Shown here one piece after another: positions 32,885 through 42,080 of a stretch of DNA of 64,000 nucleotides; within the stretch, counting starts at the first letter, position 1, and every line of letters begins with the position of its first letter. The DNA comes from Streptomyces atratus (GTDB taxonomy: Bacteria > Actinomycetota > Actinomycetes > Streptomycetales > Streptomycetaceae): NCBI RefSeq assembly GCF_900119365.1, contig NZ_FPJO01000002.1:248001-312000 (forward strand). Reading direction: 5' to 3'. Below the pieces are notes generated by a model. It saw nothing but the letters and a program-made list of their open reading frames with translations. It was not told the DNA's origin and made no database searches. Position numbers and translations under genes: made by a program.

Positions 32885-33859
32885 TCAGCGCAGCTTGGGG
32901 TCGAGGGCGTCGCGCACCGCGTCGCCGAGCATGATGAAGGCGAGCACGGTGACCGCCAGGGCTCCGGCGGGCCAGAGCAGCATGTGCGGGGCGTTGCGGA
33001 TGTACTGGGACGCGGCGGAGATGTCGATGCCCCAGGAGACGGCCGGCGGTTTCAGGCCGACGCCGAGGAACGAGAGCGTCGCCTCCAGCGAGATGTACGT
33101 ACCGAGCGCGATGGTCGCGACGACGATCACCGGCGCGATGGCGTTCGGGGTGATGTGGCGCAGCAACATCCGCGTGTTGGAGGCGCCGAGCGCCCGTGCC
33201 GCCTGTACGTAGTCGTTCTGTTTGGCGGTGATCACGGAGCCGCGGGCGATGCGGGCGATCTGCGGCCAGCCCAGCAGCACGATGAAGCCGATCACCGGCC
33301 AGACGGTGGAGCTGGTGACCACGGAGAGGAAGACCAGCCCGCCGAGGACCACCGGGATGCCGAAGAAGACATCGGTGACGCGGGAGAGGACCGAGTCCCA
33401 CAAGCCGCCGAAGAACCCGGCGAGGCCGCCGAGGACGCCGCCGAGCAGGGTGACGCCGAAGGTGGAGCAGACGCCGACGGTCACCGAGTTCCGTGCTCCG
33501 TAGACGGTACGGGTGTAGACGTCGCAGCCCTGCCCGTCGAAGCCGAAGGGGTGTCCGGGCTGCGAGCCCTCCTGCGCCTTGCCCAGGTTGCAGTCGAGGG
33601 GGTCCTGGTCGGCGATCAGCGACGGCCAGATCGAGATGATCACCAGGAAGAGGATGATCAGGGCGGAGATGATGAAGACCGGGTTGCGGCGCAGGTCCCG
33701 CCAGGCGTCGGACCACAGACTGCGCGGCTTCTCGGCGGGGCCGGTGCCCTGGGGGCCGCCCGGTGTCCTTTCGAGGGTCGTGCCCTCTTCCAGCGCGAGA
33801 TCCATCACGCCTCCTGCTCCGGCCGACGAGATCGCCTCGTCCGGTGTCTGCTCAGGCAT
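32885..33859 (-). CDS. Oligopeptide ABC importer, OppC-type permease (left operon)
   Basis: A 324-residue permease. A hydrophilic N-terminus (about 45 residues) precedes a first helix (PVFIISALIILFLVIISIW), then an extracytoplasmic loop with two cysteines (DCNLG...QGCDVY) and five more helices. The EAA-type coupling loop is AARALGASNTRMLLRHITPN. The end DPKLR is typical of the OppC class. ATG 33859 overlaps oppB by 8 bases. Confidence 0.92.
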   Translation of the reverse strand: MPEQTPDEAISSAGAGGVMDLALEEGTTLERTPGGPQGTGPAEKPRSLWSDAWRDLRRNPVFIISALIILFLVIISIWPSLIADQDPLDCNLGKAQEGSQPGHPFGFDGQGCDVYTRTVYGARNSVTVGVCSTFGVTLLGGVLGGLAGFFGGLWDSVLSRVTDVFFGIPVVLGGLVFLSVVTSSTVWPVIGFIVLLGWPQIARIARGSVITAKQNDYVQAARALGASNTRMLLRHITPNAIAPVIVVATIALGTYISLEATLSFLGVGLKPPAVSWGIDISAASQYIRNAPHMLLWPAGALAVTVLAFIMLGDAVRDALDPKLR

Positions 33860-34775
33860 AGCGGATCCTCGGGTCGAGAACGGCGTACAGCAGGTCGACG
33901 ATCAGGTTCGCCGCCAGGAAGACGAGGACGAGGATGGTGACGAAGCCGACGACGGTCTGGGAGTTCTGGCGCAGGATGCCCTGGTAGAGCTGGTAGCCGA
34001 CGCCGTGGATGTTGAAGATCCGCTCCGTGACGATCGCCCCGCCCATCAGGGCGCCCACGTCCGTACCGATGAAGGTGACGACCGGGATCAGCGAGTTGCG
34101 CAGCAGGTGCCGGATGACGACGCGGCGCCTGGGCAGCCCCTTGGCGACGGCGGTGCGGACGTAGTCGGCGCGGGCGTTCTCGGCGATCGAGGTCCGGGTG
34201 AGCCGGGTGACGTACGCCAGGGAGACCGAGGCGAGGACGAGCCCGGGTACCAGCAGCTCGTTGATGGGGGCCTCCGGTGAGACGGAGGGCTTGATGATGC
34301 CCCACTCGACTCCGAGGAGGAGCTGGAGCAGCAGGCCGGTGACGAAGGTCGGGATGGAGATGACGACCAGGGTCAGGATGAGCACGGTGGTGTCGACGGG
34401 GCGGCCGCGGCGCAGGCCGGTGACGACGCCGAGGCTGATGCCGATGACGATCTCGAAGACGATCGCGACGACGGTGAGCCGGATCGTGATGGGGAAGGCG
34501 GTGGCCATCAGCTCGGTGACCTTCTGCCCGTTGAACGCGGTACCGAAGTCGCCGGTGAAGACATTGCCCATGTAGGTGAGGTATTGCTGCCAGACGGGCT
34601 TGTCGAGGCCGAATTCCGAGCGGAGTTGGGCTGCGGTCGCCGGGTCGCACTGGCGGTCGCCGCAGAGACCCGCGATGGGGTCGCCCATCACATTCACCAT
34701 GAGGAAGATCAGCAGTGTGGTGCCGAAGAAGACCGGGATCATCTGCAGCAGCCGCCGGATCACATAACGTCCCAT
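33852..34775 (-). CDS. Oligopeptide ABC importer, OppB-type permease (left operon)
   Basis: A 307-residue permease with six helices. It starts MGRYVIRRLLQMIPVFFG, the OppB/DppB signature, and has the coupling loop AVAKGLPRRRVVIRHLLRNS and the C-terminal DLLYAVLDPRIRYA. A cysteine pair is in AGLCGDRQCDP after the first helix. It is separated from the binding-protein gene by 180 bases that hold a hairpin, and joined to oppC by an 8-base overlap. Confidence 0.93.
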   Translation of the reverse strand: MGRYVIRRLLQMIPVFFGTTLLIFLMVNVMGDPIAGLCGDRQCDPATAAQLRSEFGLDKPVWQQYLTYMGNVFTGDFGTAFNGQKVTELMATAFPITIRLTVVAIVFEIVIGISLGVVTGLRRGRPVDTTVLILTLVVISIPTFVTGLLLQLLLGVEWGIIKPSVSPEAPINELLVPGLVLASVSLAYVTRLTRTSIAENARADYVRTAVAKGLPRRRVVIRHLLRNSLIPVVTFIGTDVGALMGGAIVTERIFNIHGVGYQLYQGILRQNSQTVVGFVTILVLVFLAANLIVDLLYAVLDPRIRYA

Positions 34776-34843
34776 GCAGGGCTCCGGGGGTCGCGGGGGT
34801 CAGAGGCTCGGGGCTGGGGAGTGACGCGTCGGGGGACGGGGAA

Positions 34844-34882
34844 GCCGGGCGGCCGGTGCCAGGAACGCACCGGCCACCCGGC
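34844..34882 (-). terminator. Hairpin after the left peptide-binding protein gene
   Basis: A 16-bp stem (34844-34859 and 34867-34882) with one mismatch and a 7-base loop, between the binding-protein stop and the oppB start. It probably acts as a partial terminator or 3' stabiliser that keeps binding-protein mRNA above permease mRNA. Confidence 0.75.
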
Positions 34883-34955
34883 CGCAGGGCCTCTCGCTCG
34901 GATCAGGCCGGGCTCGCGGGGTCCGGCCTGATGCAGGCGAAAGACCCTCCACGGG

Positions 34956-36590
34956 TCACTTGACCTTGATCTGCTCGTACACCGGAACGCTGAACTGGTT
35001 CAGCGACACATTGGTGATCCGGTCCGAGTAGCCGGCGCTGCCGTTCTGGTACCAGAGCGGGATGACGGGCATCTGCGCGACCAGGACCTTCTCCGCGTCC
35101 TGGAAGGTCGTCACGGCCTTGGCCTTGTCGGACTCGGCGTTGGCCTTGTCGACGAGCCCGTCGAACTGCTTGTTGCTCCACTTGCCGTCGTTGGACGAGG
35201 CGTCGGTGTAGTACACGGGCTGGAGGAAGTTCTGGATGAGCGGGTAGTCCATCTGCCAGCCGGCCCGCCAGGCACCGGTCAGCTTCTGCTGCGAGACCTG
35301 GCTGCGGAAGTCGGCGAAGGTGCCGACCGGGGCACCGACGCACGCCTTGTTGTTGCCCATCACCTTGTTGATGCTGTTGCAGACGGCGTCGACCCACTCC
35401 TTGTGGGAGCCGGTGTCACCGTTGTACGAGATCTTGAGCTGGCCGCCGGGGATGCCGCCGCCCTCCTGGATCAGCTTCTTGGCGTTCGCCGCGTTGTACT
35501 CGCAGGGCGCGCCGCACAGCCCCTTCTTGAAGCCGCCCTCCGCGCCGAGGACCGGAGAGGTCCAGTCGGAGGCGGGGGTACGGGTCTTCTGGAAGATCTG
35601 ATCGGTGATCTGCTGGCGGTTGATCGCCATCGACAGGCCCTGCCGGACCTTGGCACCGTTCGGGGTGTCCCACTTCTTGTCGTAGAAGGGGAAGGCGAGG
35701 GTCTGGATGATGCCGGCCGGGGTGTTGATGTAGCGGTCGCCGAGGTCCGCCTTGACGTTCTTCAGTTGCGAGGCGGGCACGTCGTCGACGAGGTCGAGGT
35801 TGCCGGCCGTCAGGTCCGTGTAGGCGGTGTTGTTGTCGGTGTAGACCTTGAGGTCGATCCCGCCGTTCTGCGCCTTGTCGGCCCCGGGGTACTTGTCCCA
35901 CTTGCGCAGGTTCATCGACGAGCCCTTGGTGTACTTGTCGATGCTGTACGGGCCGTTGCCGATCGGCTTGGACACCCAGGCGGCGTGGTCGGTGAAGAAG
36001 GCCTGGGGCAGCGGGGCGAAGGCCGGGTAGCCGAGGGTGTCGGGCCACAGGGAGAACTTCTGCGACAGCTTGACCGTGAACGTCCTGCCGTCGACGACCT
36101 CGAGACCGGAGAGCTTGTCGGCCGTGGCGCTGCCGGTGTCCGGGTGGACCTTGTCGTAGCCGTCGATGTAACCGAAGAAGTAGGCGTTCTTCTGATTGTT
36201 CTTCAGCAGGGCGCCGTAGTTCCACGCGTCCACGAACGACTTGGCGGTGATCTTCTCGCCGTTGCTGAAGGTCCAGCCGTCCTTCACGGTGACCGTGAAG
36301 TTCTGGTTGTCCTTGGTCTCGATCTTCTCGGCGAGCATGTTGGTGGCCGCGCCGGTCTTCGGGTCGTACCTCTTGAGCCCCCGGAAGATCATGTCGAGGA
36401 CCTTGCCGCCCTGCACCTCGTTGGTGTTCGCGGGTTCGAGCGGGTTCTGCGGGTCACCCCAGGAAGAGCTCACGATTCCGTTCGCCCCACCGCCGCCACC
36501 GCCGCTGCTGCCCCCGCCGCCGCATGCCGTCGCCGCCAGGGCGACGACCACCGCACATGCGGCCCACTTGGCCTGTGTGGCTCCGCGCAT
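34956..36590 (-). CDS. Peptide-binding lipoprotein, SBP family 5 (left operon)
   Basis: A 544-residue extracellular receptor for a peptide importer. The lipobox is LAATAC with C23. A Gly-rich linker follows, then the family 5 solute-binding domain (DPQNPLEPANTNEVQGGKVL start; NNQKNAYFFGYIDGYDKV; VRQGLSMAINRQQI). Several cysteines (LCGAPC, VCNSI, KACVG) may form disulfides. ATG 36590 has AGGAGG six bases upstream; in-frame starts at 36605 and 36620 are weaker. It heads the operon and is divergent from the bldK-type operon. Confidence 0.92.
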   Translation of the reverse strand: MRGATQAKWAACAVVVALAATACGGGGSSGGGGGGANGIVSSSWGDPQNPLEPANTNEVQGGKVLDMIFRGLKRYDPKTGAATNMLAEKIETKDNQNFTVTVKDGWTFSNGEKITAKSFVDAWNYGALLKNNQKNAYFFGYIDGYDKVHPDTGSATADKLSGLEVVDGRTFTVKLSQKFSLWPDTLGYPAFAPLPQAFFTDHAAWVSKPIGNGPYSIDKYTKGSSMNLRKWDKYPGADKAQNGGIDLKVYTDNNTAYTDLTAGNLDLVDDVPASQLKNVKADLGDRYINTPAGIIQTLAFPFYDKKWDTPNGAKVRQGLSMAINRQQITDQIFQKTRTPASDWTSPVLGAEGGFKKGLCGAPCEYNAANAKKLIQEGGGIPGGQLKISYNGDTGSHKEWVDAVCNSINKVMGNNKACVGAPVGTFADFRSQVSQQKLTGAWRAGWQMDYPLIQNFLQPVYYTDASSNDGKWSNKQFDGLVDKANAESDKAKAVTTFQDAEKVLVAQMPVIPLWYQNGSAGYSDRITNVSLNQFSVPVYEQIKVK

Positions 36591-37061
36591 GGAGTGCCTC
36601 CTCATAGTGCTGCGTCTCACTTACGGTCAAATATCACCGCACAAGAGACATAACGCACATTCGCTCCACCCATTCGGGCGCACCGGAGCCGATTCGAGTG
36701 GCAGTTCGCGAGCGGAGGAGATCCGGACGCGGACCCGACAGGCACCGGAGCGATAACGGCTACGCATCGAATGCGCATCGACCGCGAGCCGGTCTGATCG
36801 GATGTACGAATTCCGAGACAACCACGCCCGCATATCGGACTCATTGCCGGACTTCACCCGTTAAGTCGCGAACACACCTTCGAAAATGTCAAACGGAAGC
36901 AAAGCCACGCCCTAAGGAGGGTTATGGATTGGTCAAATTTCCAAAGAGCATGCCAAGGGCGTCGGACATTCATTGACCCTGCATGAATTGCGTTGAAAAA
37001 GTCCGGGTAGCCCGTAGGTGTTGCCCTGCGGAGTCCTTCGACCCTCCGGGCCAGGAGCACC
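36591..37061. other. Shared regulatory region between the left peptide operon and bldK-type operon
   Basis: 471 bases, clearly more AT-rich than the coding DNA, with promoters in both directions. TTGAAA (36993-36998) followed after about 16 bases by TAGGTG is a possible plus promoter. TTGACC lies at 36973-36978. A short frame with a strong ribosome site lies at 36924-36986. The spacing and AT content suggest several regulator sites; none could be named. Confidence 0.45.
36924..36986 (+). CDS. Possible 20-codon leader peptide before the bldK-type operon
   Basis: ATG 36924 follows TAAGGAGGGTT, the strongest ribosome site in this region, and runs 20 codons (MDWSNFQRACQGRRTFIDPA) to a TGA. It ends 75 bases before the first operon gene. 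It may be a translated leader or a small protein. Its position relative to the promoter is unknown, so it could also lie outside the transcript. It is too short for coding statistics. Confidence 0.35.
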   Translation: MDWSNFQRACQGRRTFIDPA

Positions 37062-38090
37062 ATGACGATTCCAACGCCGCAAGCCGCCACCCCCGTTGAG
37101 GTGGAGGAAGCGAAGCCGCAGTCCATATCCGGCCCGTCCGCGGTCAAGGGCGGCGACGGCCGCTCACCGGGCAAGATGGCCTGGCTGCGCTTCAAGCGCG
37201 ACCGTACGGGCGTGATTTCGGCCTATGTGGTCATCTTCTTCTTCGTGATCGCCATCTGCGCGCCGCTGATCGCGAAGCTGTACGGCAAGGACCCGTACAC
37301 GACATACGGGTCGAACGATCCCAGCCTGCTGGACGACTTCGGTTCGCCGATTCTGCCCAACGGCGGTATCAGCGGCGACTTCTGGTTCGGCATCGAGCCC
37401 GGACTCGGCCGGGACGTCTTCACCTTCCTGCTCTACGGCATCCGCAACTCGCTGCTCATCGCCGCGGCAACCACCTTGCTGGTGACGGTGATCGGCATCG
37501 CCGTCGGTATCACCGCGGGCTATCTGGGCGGCAAGACCGACTACCTCGTGGGCCGGGTCATCGACATCCTGCTGGCCTTCCCCTCCACGCTCTTCTTCAT
37601 CGCCTTCTGGCCGGTGATGCTCTCGATCCTGGTCGCTCCGGACGAGAACACCCCGGTCTGGCTGACCGTCGTCAGCCTCATCTCGGTCATGACGGCCTTC
37701 GGCTGGGCGTCCATCGCCCGACTGCTGCGCGGCGAGGTACTCGCCCTGCGCGAACGCGAGTTCGTCGAGGCGGCGAGGGTGACCGGCGCCTCCCCGGCGC
37801 GGATCATCTTCAAGGAACTGCTGCCCAACCTCTGGACGCCGATCCTCATCCAGGCCACGCTCGCGCTGCCCGCGTACGTCACTGCGGAAGCGGGCCTCGC
37901 CTTCCTCGGCGTCGGTCTCACCGACCCGACACCCGACTGGGGCGTGATGATCCAGCGCGGATCGGACGTCTACCAGAGCGACATCACGTTCATGCTCTTC
38001 CCCGGCGTCTCGATGGTGATCTTCGTCATCGCCTTCAATCTGCTGGGTGACTCGGTGCGTGACGCACTGGACCCGAAGACCAAGCGCTGA
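37062..38090 (+). CDS. bldKA: BldKA-type oligopeptide permease (OppC class)
   Basis: A 342-residue permease. After a 45-residue polar N-terminus comes a first helix (VISAYVVIFFFVIAICAPLI), a loop of about 60 residues and five more helices. The coupling loop is AARVTGASPARIIFKELLPN, and it ends LGDSVRDALDPKTKR. As the first gene of a permease, binding protein, permease, ATPase, ATPase operon it matches the S. coelicolor bldK order. BldK imports an extracellular peptide signal needed for aerial growth. The name rests on gene order and locus context. ATG 37062 follows CCAGGAGCACC. Confidence 0.8.
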   Translation: MTIPTPQAATPVEVEEAKPQSISGPSAVKGGDGRSPGKMAWLRFKRDRTGVISAYVVIFFFVIAICAPLIAKLYGKDPYTTYGSNDPSLLDDFGSPILPNGGISGDFWFGIEPGLGRDVFTFLLYGIRNSLLIAAATTLLVTVIGIAVGITAGYLGGKTDYLVGRVIDILLAFPSTLFFIAFWPVMLSILVAPDENTPVWLTVVSLISVMTAFGWASIARLLRGEVLALREREFVEAARVTGASPARIIFKELLPNLWTPILIQATLALPAYVTAEAGLAFLGVGLTDPTPDWGVMIQRGSDVYQSDITFMLFPGVSMVIFVIAFNLLGDSVRDALDPKTKR

Positions 38091-38164
38091 ACCGCACTTC
38101 CTCCGGCCGGGCGACGGGGCCCACCGGATCGAACGTTTCTCTCCATCGACCAGAGCAGGAAACC

Positions 38165-39949
38165 ATGTCCCTTTCCCGCAGAAACTTCGTCATCGCCACG
38201 TCGGTCGCAGCCGGCGGTTCGATGGTCCTCTCCGCGTGCAGCAGCGGCAGCTCGACCGGCAAGAAGGGCGGCGGCGCCGGACACGGCGGTGCCGACAAGT
38301 ACACCGGCTCGGTCGTCGTCGGCACGAAGGCCGACTCCACCGGCCCGGCCGCCGAGATCCCGGGCGCGAAGAAGGGCGGCACGATCCGCGGCATAGCCCC
38401 GGACGACTTCTCGCACCTGGACCCGCAGCGCATCTACTTCTCGTGGAACTCCGCGATCGGCGACCTCTTCATCCGCGCCCTGACCGGTTACAAGATCGCG
38501 GCGGACGGCTCGATGAAGCTGGTCGGCGACCTCGCCACCGACGCGGGCACCATGTCCGACGGCGGCAAGACCTGGACCTTCACCCTGAAGGACGGTCTGA
38601 AGTGGGAGGACGGCAAGGAGCTCACCATCGATGACGTGCGCCACGGCATCGAGCGCGGCTTCGCCAGCTTCACCACCGAGGGCGCCGGCTACGCCCAGAC
38701 CGCACTGACCGGCACGGCCGACTTCCGCTCGAAGTACAAGGGCCCGTTCGGCGGCAAGCACCTCGACTCGGTCGTGACCGACGCCAAGGCGAAGACGATC
38801 ACCTTCAAGCTGGCCGAGGCCCGCCCGGACCTCAACTTCACCCTGGCGATGACCTCCTACGGCGCCGTCCCGGTCAAGGGCGACACCAAGGACAAGTACG
38901 ACAAGGACCCGGTCAGCTGCGGCCCGTACCGCATCAAGGCACACTCCATCGACAAGTCGATGACGCTGGTGCGCAACCCGCACTGGGACCCCAACACGGA
39001 CTCGATCCGCAACGCGTACCCGGACAGCTTCGTCTACGAGTTCGGCCCCGAGGCCCTGCAGTCGGCCGACCGTCTGATCGCCGACGACGGCGACGACAAG
39101 TACGCGGTCATGGCGTACAGCGGCGTCCCGGCCGAGCGCATCCAGAAGGTCCTCACCGACCCCGAGCTGAAGAAGCGCACCTTCAACGGCCTGCTGACCG
39201 GCATCTACTACTACGCGATCAACACCAAGCGGATCACCGACCTGAAGGTCCGTCAGGCCATCATCCACGCCTGGCCGCTGGAGCAGATCCGCAAGATCTA
39301 CGGTGGCCCCTCGGCCGGTGACTACGCGACGTCCATCCTCAGCCCCGACATCGTCGGCTACGCCAAGGACGACGTCTACGGGAAGCTGAAGAAGCCGCAG
39401 GGCGACCCGGAGGCGGCGAAGAAGCTGCTGAAGGAGGCCGGCAAGGAGGGCCAGAAGGTCGTCTACGCCTTCCCCACGAGCAACACCTACAACAAGACCA
39501 AGGTCGTCATCGAGAACGCCCTCAAGGCGGCCGGTTTCACCCCGGTCATGAAGCCGCTGGACTCCACCAGCTACTACGACCAGGTCCAGCAGATCGACAA
39601 CCAGTTCGACGTGATGTGGTTCGGCTGGTCCCCGGACTGGCCGACCGGCTACACGCTGATGCAGCCGCTGTTCGACGGCAGCACCATCGCCAACGGCGCC
39701 AACAACATCTCGCAGCTGAACGTCGACTGGGTCAACGAGGCGATCAAGAAGAACGTCGTCATCGCCGACCCGAACGAGGCCGGCAAGGCGTGGGCCGCCC
39801 TGGACAAGCGGATCATGACGGAGGAGGCGCCGATCATCCCCGAGACGTTCCAGCGCCGCTTCTACCTCTACGGCGAGAAGGTCGGCGGCGCGACGTTCCA
39901 CCCGCTGTGGTCCTCGGCCGTCTTCTACAAGCTGTTCGTGAAGGCCTGA
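38165..39949 (+). CDS. bldKB: BldKB-type oligopeptide-binding lipoprotein
   Basis: A 594-residue family 5 binding protein, the length expected for BldKB. The N-terminus MSLSRRNFVIATSVAAGG has a twin-arginine motif and the lipobox LSAC with C25, so a Tat-exported lipoprotein is likely. A Gly/Lys linker follows, then PDDFSHLDPQRIYFSW, GPYRIKAHSIDKS and VRQAIIHAWPLEQI. It should capture peptides outside the cell for the KA/KC permeases. It differs clearly from the two flanking paralogue receptors. A hairpin follows its stop. Confidence 0.85.
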   Translation: MSLSRRNFVIATSVAAGGSMVLSACSSGSSTGKKGGGAGHGGADKYTGSVVVGTKADSTGPAAEIPGAKKGGTIRGIAPDDFSHLDPQRIYFSWNSAIGDLFIRALTGYKIAADGSMKLVGDLATDAGTMSDGGKTWTFTLKDGLKWEDGKELTIDDVRHGIERGFASFTTEGAGYAQTALTGTADFRSKYKGPFGGKHLDSVVTDAKAKTITFKLAEARPDLNFTLAMTSYGAVPVKGDTKDKYDKDPVSCGPYRIKAHSIDKSMTLVRNPHWDPNTDSIRNAYPDSFVYEFGPEALQSADRLIADDGDDKYAVMAYSGVPAERIQKVLTDPELKKRTFNGLLTGIYYYAINTKRITDLKVRQAIIHAWPLEQIRKIYGGPSAGDYATSILSPDIVGYAKDDVYGKLKKPQGDPEAAKKLLKEAGKEGQKVVYAFPTSNTYNKTKVVIENALKAAGFTPVMKPLDSTSYYDQVQQIDNQFDVMWFGWSPDWPTGYTLMQPLFDGSTIANGANNISQLNVDWVNEAIKKNVVIADPNEAGKAWAALDKRIMTEEAPIIPETFQRRFYLYGEKVGGATFHPLWSSAVFYKLFVKA

Positions 39950-39964
39950 CGCCGACACTCCTGA

Positions 39965-39991
39965 GGCGGGGCGCCCCTGCGGCGCCCCGCC
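39965..39991 (+). terminator. Hairpin after the BldKB-type gene
   Basis: A perfect 11-bp stem (39965-39975 and 39981-39991) with a 5-base loop between bldKB and bldKC. It sits where the two flanking operons also carry a hairpin after their receptor gene. Confidence 0.72.
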
Positions 39992-40036
39992 CGCTCCACT
40001 CCCCCTCGTCGGCGTCTGCCAGGGAAATCCATCGCC

Positions 40037-41017
40037 ATGTTCCGCTTCCTCATCCGCCGGGCAATCGGCGCACTGGTCATCCTGCTGATCATCAGTGCCA
40101 TCACTTTCGTCCTCTTCTACGTCGCGCCCCGCGACCCAGCGCGTGTGGCCTGCGGCAAGGTGTGCACACCCGAGACGCTGGCGCTGGTCAAACGCAACCT
40201 CGGCATAGCCGACCCGCTGCCCGTGCAGTACTGGCACTGGCTCCAGGCCGTGTTCGTCGGCCGGGACTACAGCTCCTTCGGGAATTGCCCCGCGCCGTGC
40301 CTGGGCTACTCCTTCCACAACCGTGAGCCGGTCCTCGGCACCATCCTGGACCGCTTCCCGACGACGCTCTCCCTCTCCCTCGGCAGCGCGGTCGTCTTCG
40401 TGATCTTCGGTGTGGGCACGGGCATGCTCGCCGCGGTCAAGCAGGGCAAGATGCTGGACAAGGTGGCGTCCTCGGCGTCGCTGATCGGCTCCTCGATGCA
40501 GATCTACATCGTTGGCGTGGTCGCCATGTACTACCTCGCGGACCAGTGGCACATCCTGAGCCGGCCCAAGGAAGTCCCCTTCACCGAGAGCCCGTCCGGC
40601 TGGTTCACCGGGCTGCTGCTGCCCTGGCTGGTGCTGGCGCTGATCTTCACCGCCAACTACACCCGTATGGCACGCTCCCAGCTCGTCGAGACGCTGAGCG
40701 AGGACTATGTGCGCACCGCACGCGCCAAGGGCCTCTCCCGGCGGACGGTGTTCTTCAGATTCGCCTGGCGCGGGGCCATGGGCCCGATCGTCACCATCTT
40801 CGGCCTCGACCTCGGCGTGCTGTTCGGGGGCGCGATCATCACCGAGAAGACCTTCGGTCTGCACGGCATCGGCGCGCTCTCCGTCAAGGCGGTCGGCGAC
40901 AACGACCTGCCCCTGCTGCTCGGAGTCGTGCTGGTCGCGGCAGGAGCGATCGTCGTGTTCAACATCATCGTCGACGCCGTCTACGCCCTCATCGACCCGC
41001 GCGTCCGCCTCGCCTAG
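40037..41017 (+). CDS. bldKC: BldKC-type oligopeptide permease (OppB class)
   Basis: A 326-residue permease starting MFRFLIRRAIGALVILLIIS, with six helices. Two cysteine pairs occur in the first extracytoplasmic loop (ACGKVCTPE and GNCPAPCLG). The coupling loop is TARAKGLSRRTVFFRFAWRG, and it ends DAVYALIDPRVRLA. It forms the channel with the OppC-class partner at 37062. ATG 40037 follows a weak site. The next gene starts 11 bases after the stop. Confidence 0.82.
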   Translation: MFRFLIRRAIGALVILLIISAITFVLFYVAPRDPARVACGKVCTPETLALVKRNLGIADPLPVQYWHWLQAVFVGRDYSSFGNCPAPCLGYSFHNREPVLGTILDRFPTTLSLSLGSAVVFVIFGVGTGMLAAVKQGKMLDKVASSASLIGSSMQIYIVGVVAMYYLADQWHILSRPKEVPFTESPSGWFTGLLLPWLVLALIFTANYTRMARSQLVETLSEDYVRTARAKGLSRRTVFFRFAWRGAMGPIVTIFGLDLGVLFGGAIITEKTFGLHGIGALSVKAVGDNDLPLLLGVVLVAAGAIVVFNIIVDAVYALIDPRVRLA

Positions 41018-41028
41018 GGAGAGATCCA

Positions 41029-42054
41029 GTGAGCACCCCCTTCCTCTCCGTACGCGATCTGCGCGTGCACTTCTCCACCGAAGACGGCATGGTCAAGGCC
41101 GTCGACGGGCTGTCCTTCGACATCGAGAAGGGCAAGACGCTCGGCATCGTCGGCGAGTCCGGTTCCGGCAAGTCCGTCACCAACCTGACCATCCTCGGCC
41201 TGCACCACCCCGACCACACCGAGATCGAGGGCGAGATCCTGCTCGACGGGCAGGATCTGCTGGCCGCCTCGGAGCGGGAGCTGGAGCGGCTGCGCGGCAA
41301 CAAGATGGCCATGATCTTCCAGGACTCGCTGGCCTCGCTCTCGCCGTACCACACCATCGGCCGGCAGATCGGCGAGACGTACCGCAAGCACACCGGCGCC
41401 TCCAAGCGGGAGGCCCGGGCGCGGGCGGTCGAGATGCTCACCAAGGTGGGCATCCCGCAGCCCGATCTGCGGGTGGACGACTATCCGCACCAGTTCTCCG
41501 GCGGTATGCGCCAGCGCGCGATGATCGCCATGGCGCTCGTCTGCGACCCGGAACTGCTGATCGCGGACGAGCCGACCACCGCGCTGGACGTCACCGTGCA
41601 GGCCCAGATCATGGACCTGCTCAAGGACCTCCAGCAGGAGACCGGCACCTCGATCATCTTCATCACCCACGACCTCGGGGTCATCGCCGACATCGCGGAC
41701 GACGTGCTGGTGATGTACGGCGGTCGCTGCGTGGAGCGCGGTACGAAGAAGGAGGTGCTGCGGGCTCCCCAGCACCCGTACACCTGGGGCCTGCTGGGTT
41801 CCATGCCGAGTCTCGAAGGGCCGGTGGACGTACCCCTGTCGCCGATCCCCGGCTCCCCGCCGAGCCTCCTCAACCCGCCGACCGGCTGCCGCTTCCACCC
41901 CCGGTGCACGTTCACCGAGCAGGTCGGCGGCAAGCGCTGCGCCACCGACCAGCCGCCGCTGGAGCTCACCGCCGGGCGCGGCGCCGCCTGCCACCTCACC
42001 GCCGAGCAGCGCGCCGAGTTCTTCACGGACTTCGCCGGCACCCGGCCCAACTGA
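41029..42054 (+). CDS. bldKD: BldKD-type ATPase (OppD class)
   Basis: A 341-residue ATPase. Walker [11 protein letters not shown] loop [13 protein letters not shown], signature FSGGMRQR, Walker [13 protein letters not shown], and H-switch FITHDLGVI. The C-terminal block CRFHPRC is present. GTG 41029 has GGGAGAGATCCA upstream, and the protein starts [16 protein letters not shown] longer frame from 40546 lies inside the permease gene and is not real. Confidence 0.83.
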   Translation: MSTPFLSVRDLRVHFSTEDGMVKAVDGLSFDIEKGKTLGIVGESGSGKSVTNLTILGLHHPDHTEIEGEILLDGQDLLAASERELERLRGNKMAMIFQDSLASLSPYHTIGRQIGETYRKHTGASKREARARAVEMLTKVGIPQPDLRVDDYPHQFSGGMRQRAMIAMALVCDPELLIADEPTTALDVTVQAQIMDLLKDLQQETGTSIIFITHDLGVIADIADDVLVMYGGRCVERGTKKEVLRAPQHPYTWGLLGSMPSLEGPVDVPLSPIPGSPPSLLNPPTGCRFHPRCTFTEQVGGKRCATDQPPLELTAGRGAACHLTAEQRAEFFTDFAGTRPN

Positions 42055-42080
42055 CGTACAAGAGACGGGACTTCCCCACC

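Noticed and set aside
36617-36857. Two 75-codon minus-strand frames upstream of the left receptor gene
   Set aside because: They have no ribosome site, no recognisable sequence and lie in an AT-rich promoter region.
37970-40864. A 964-codon minus-strand frame across the bldKB-type gene
   Set aside because: Long antisense frames are common in DNA with strong third-position GC bias. The plus strand encodes a complete family 5 receptor and permease.
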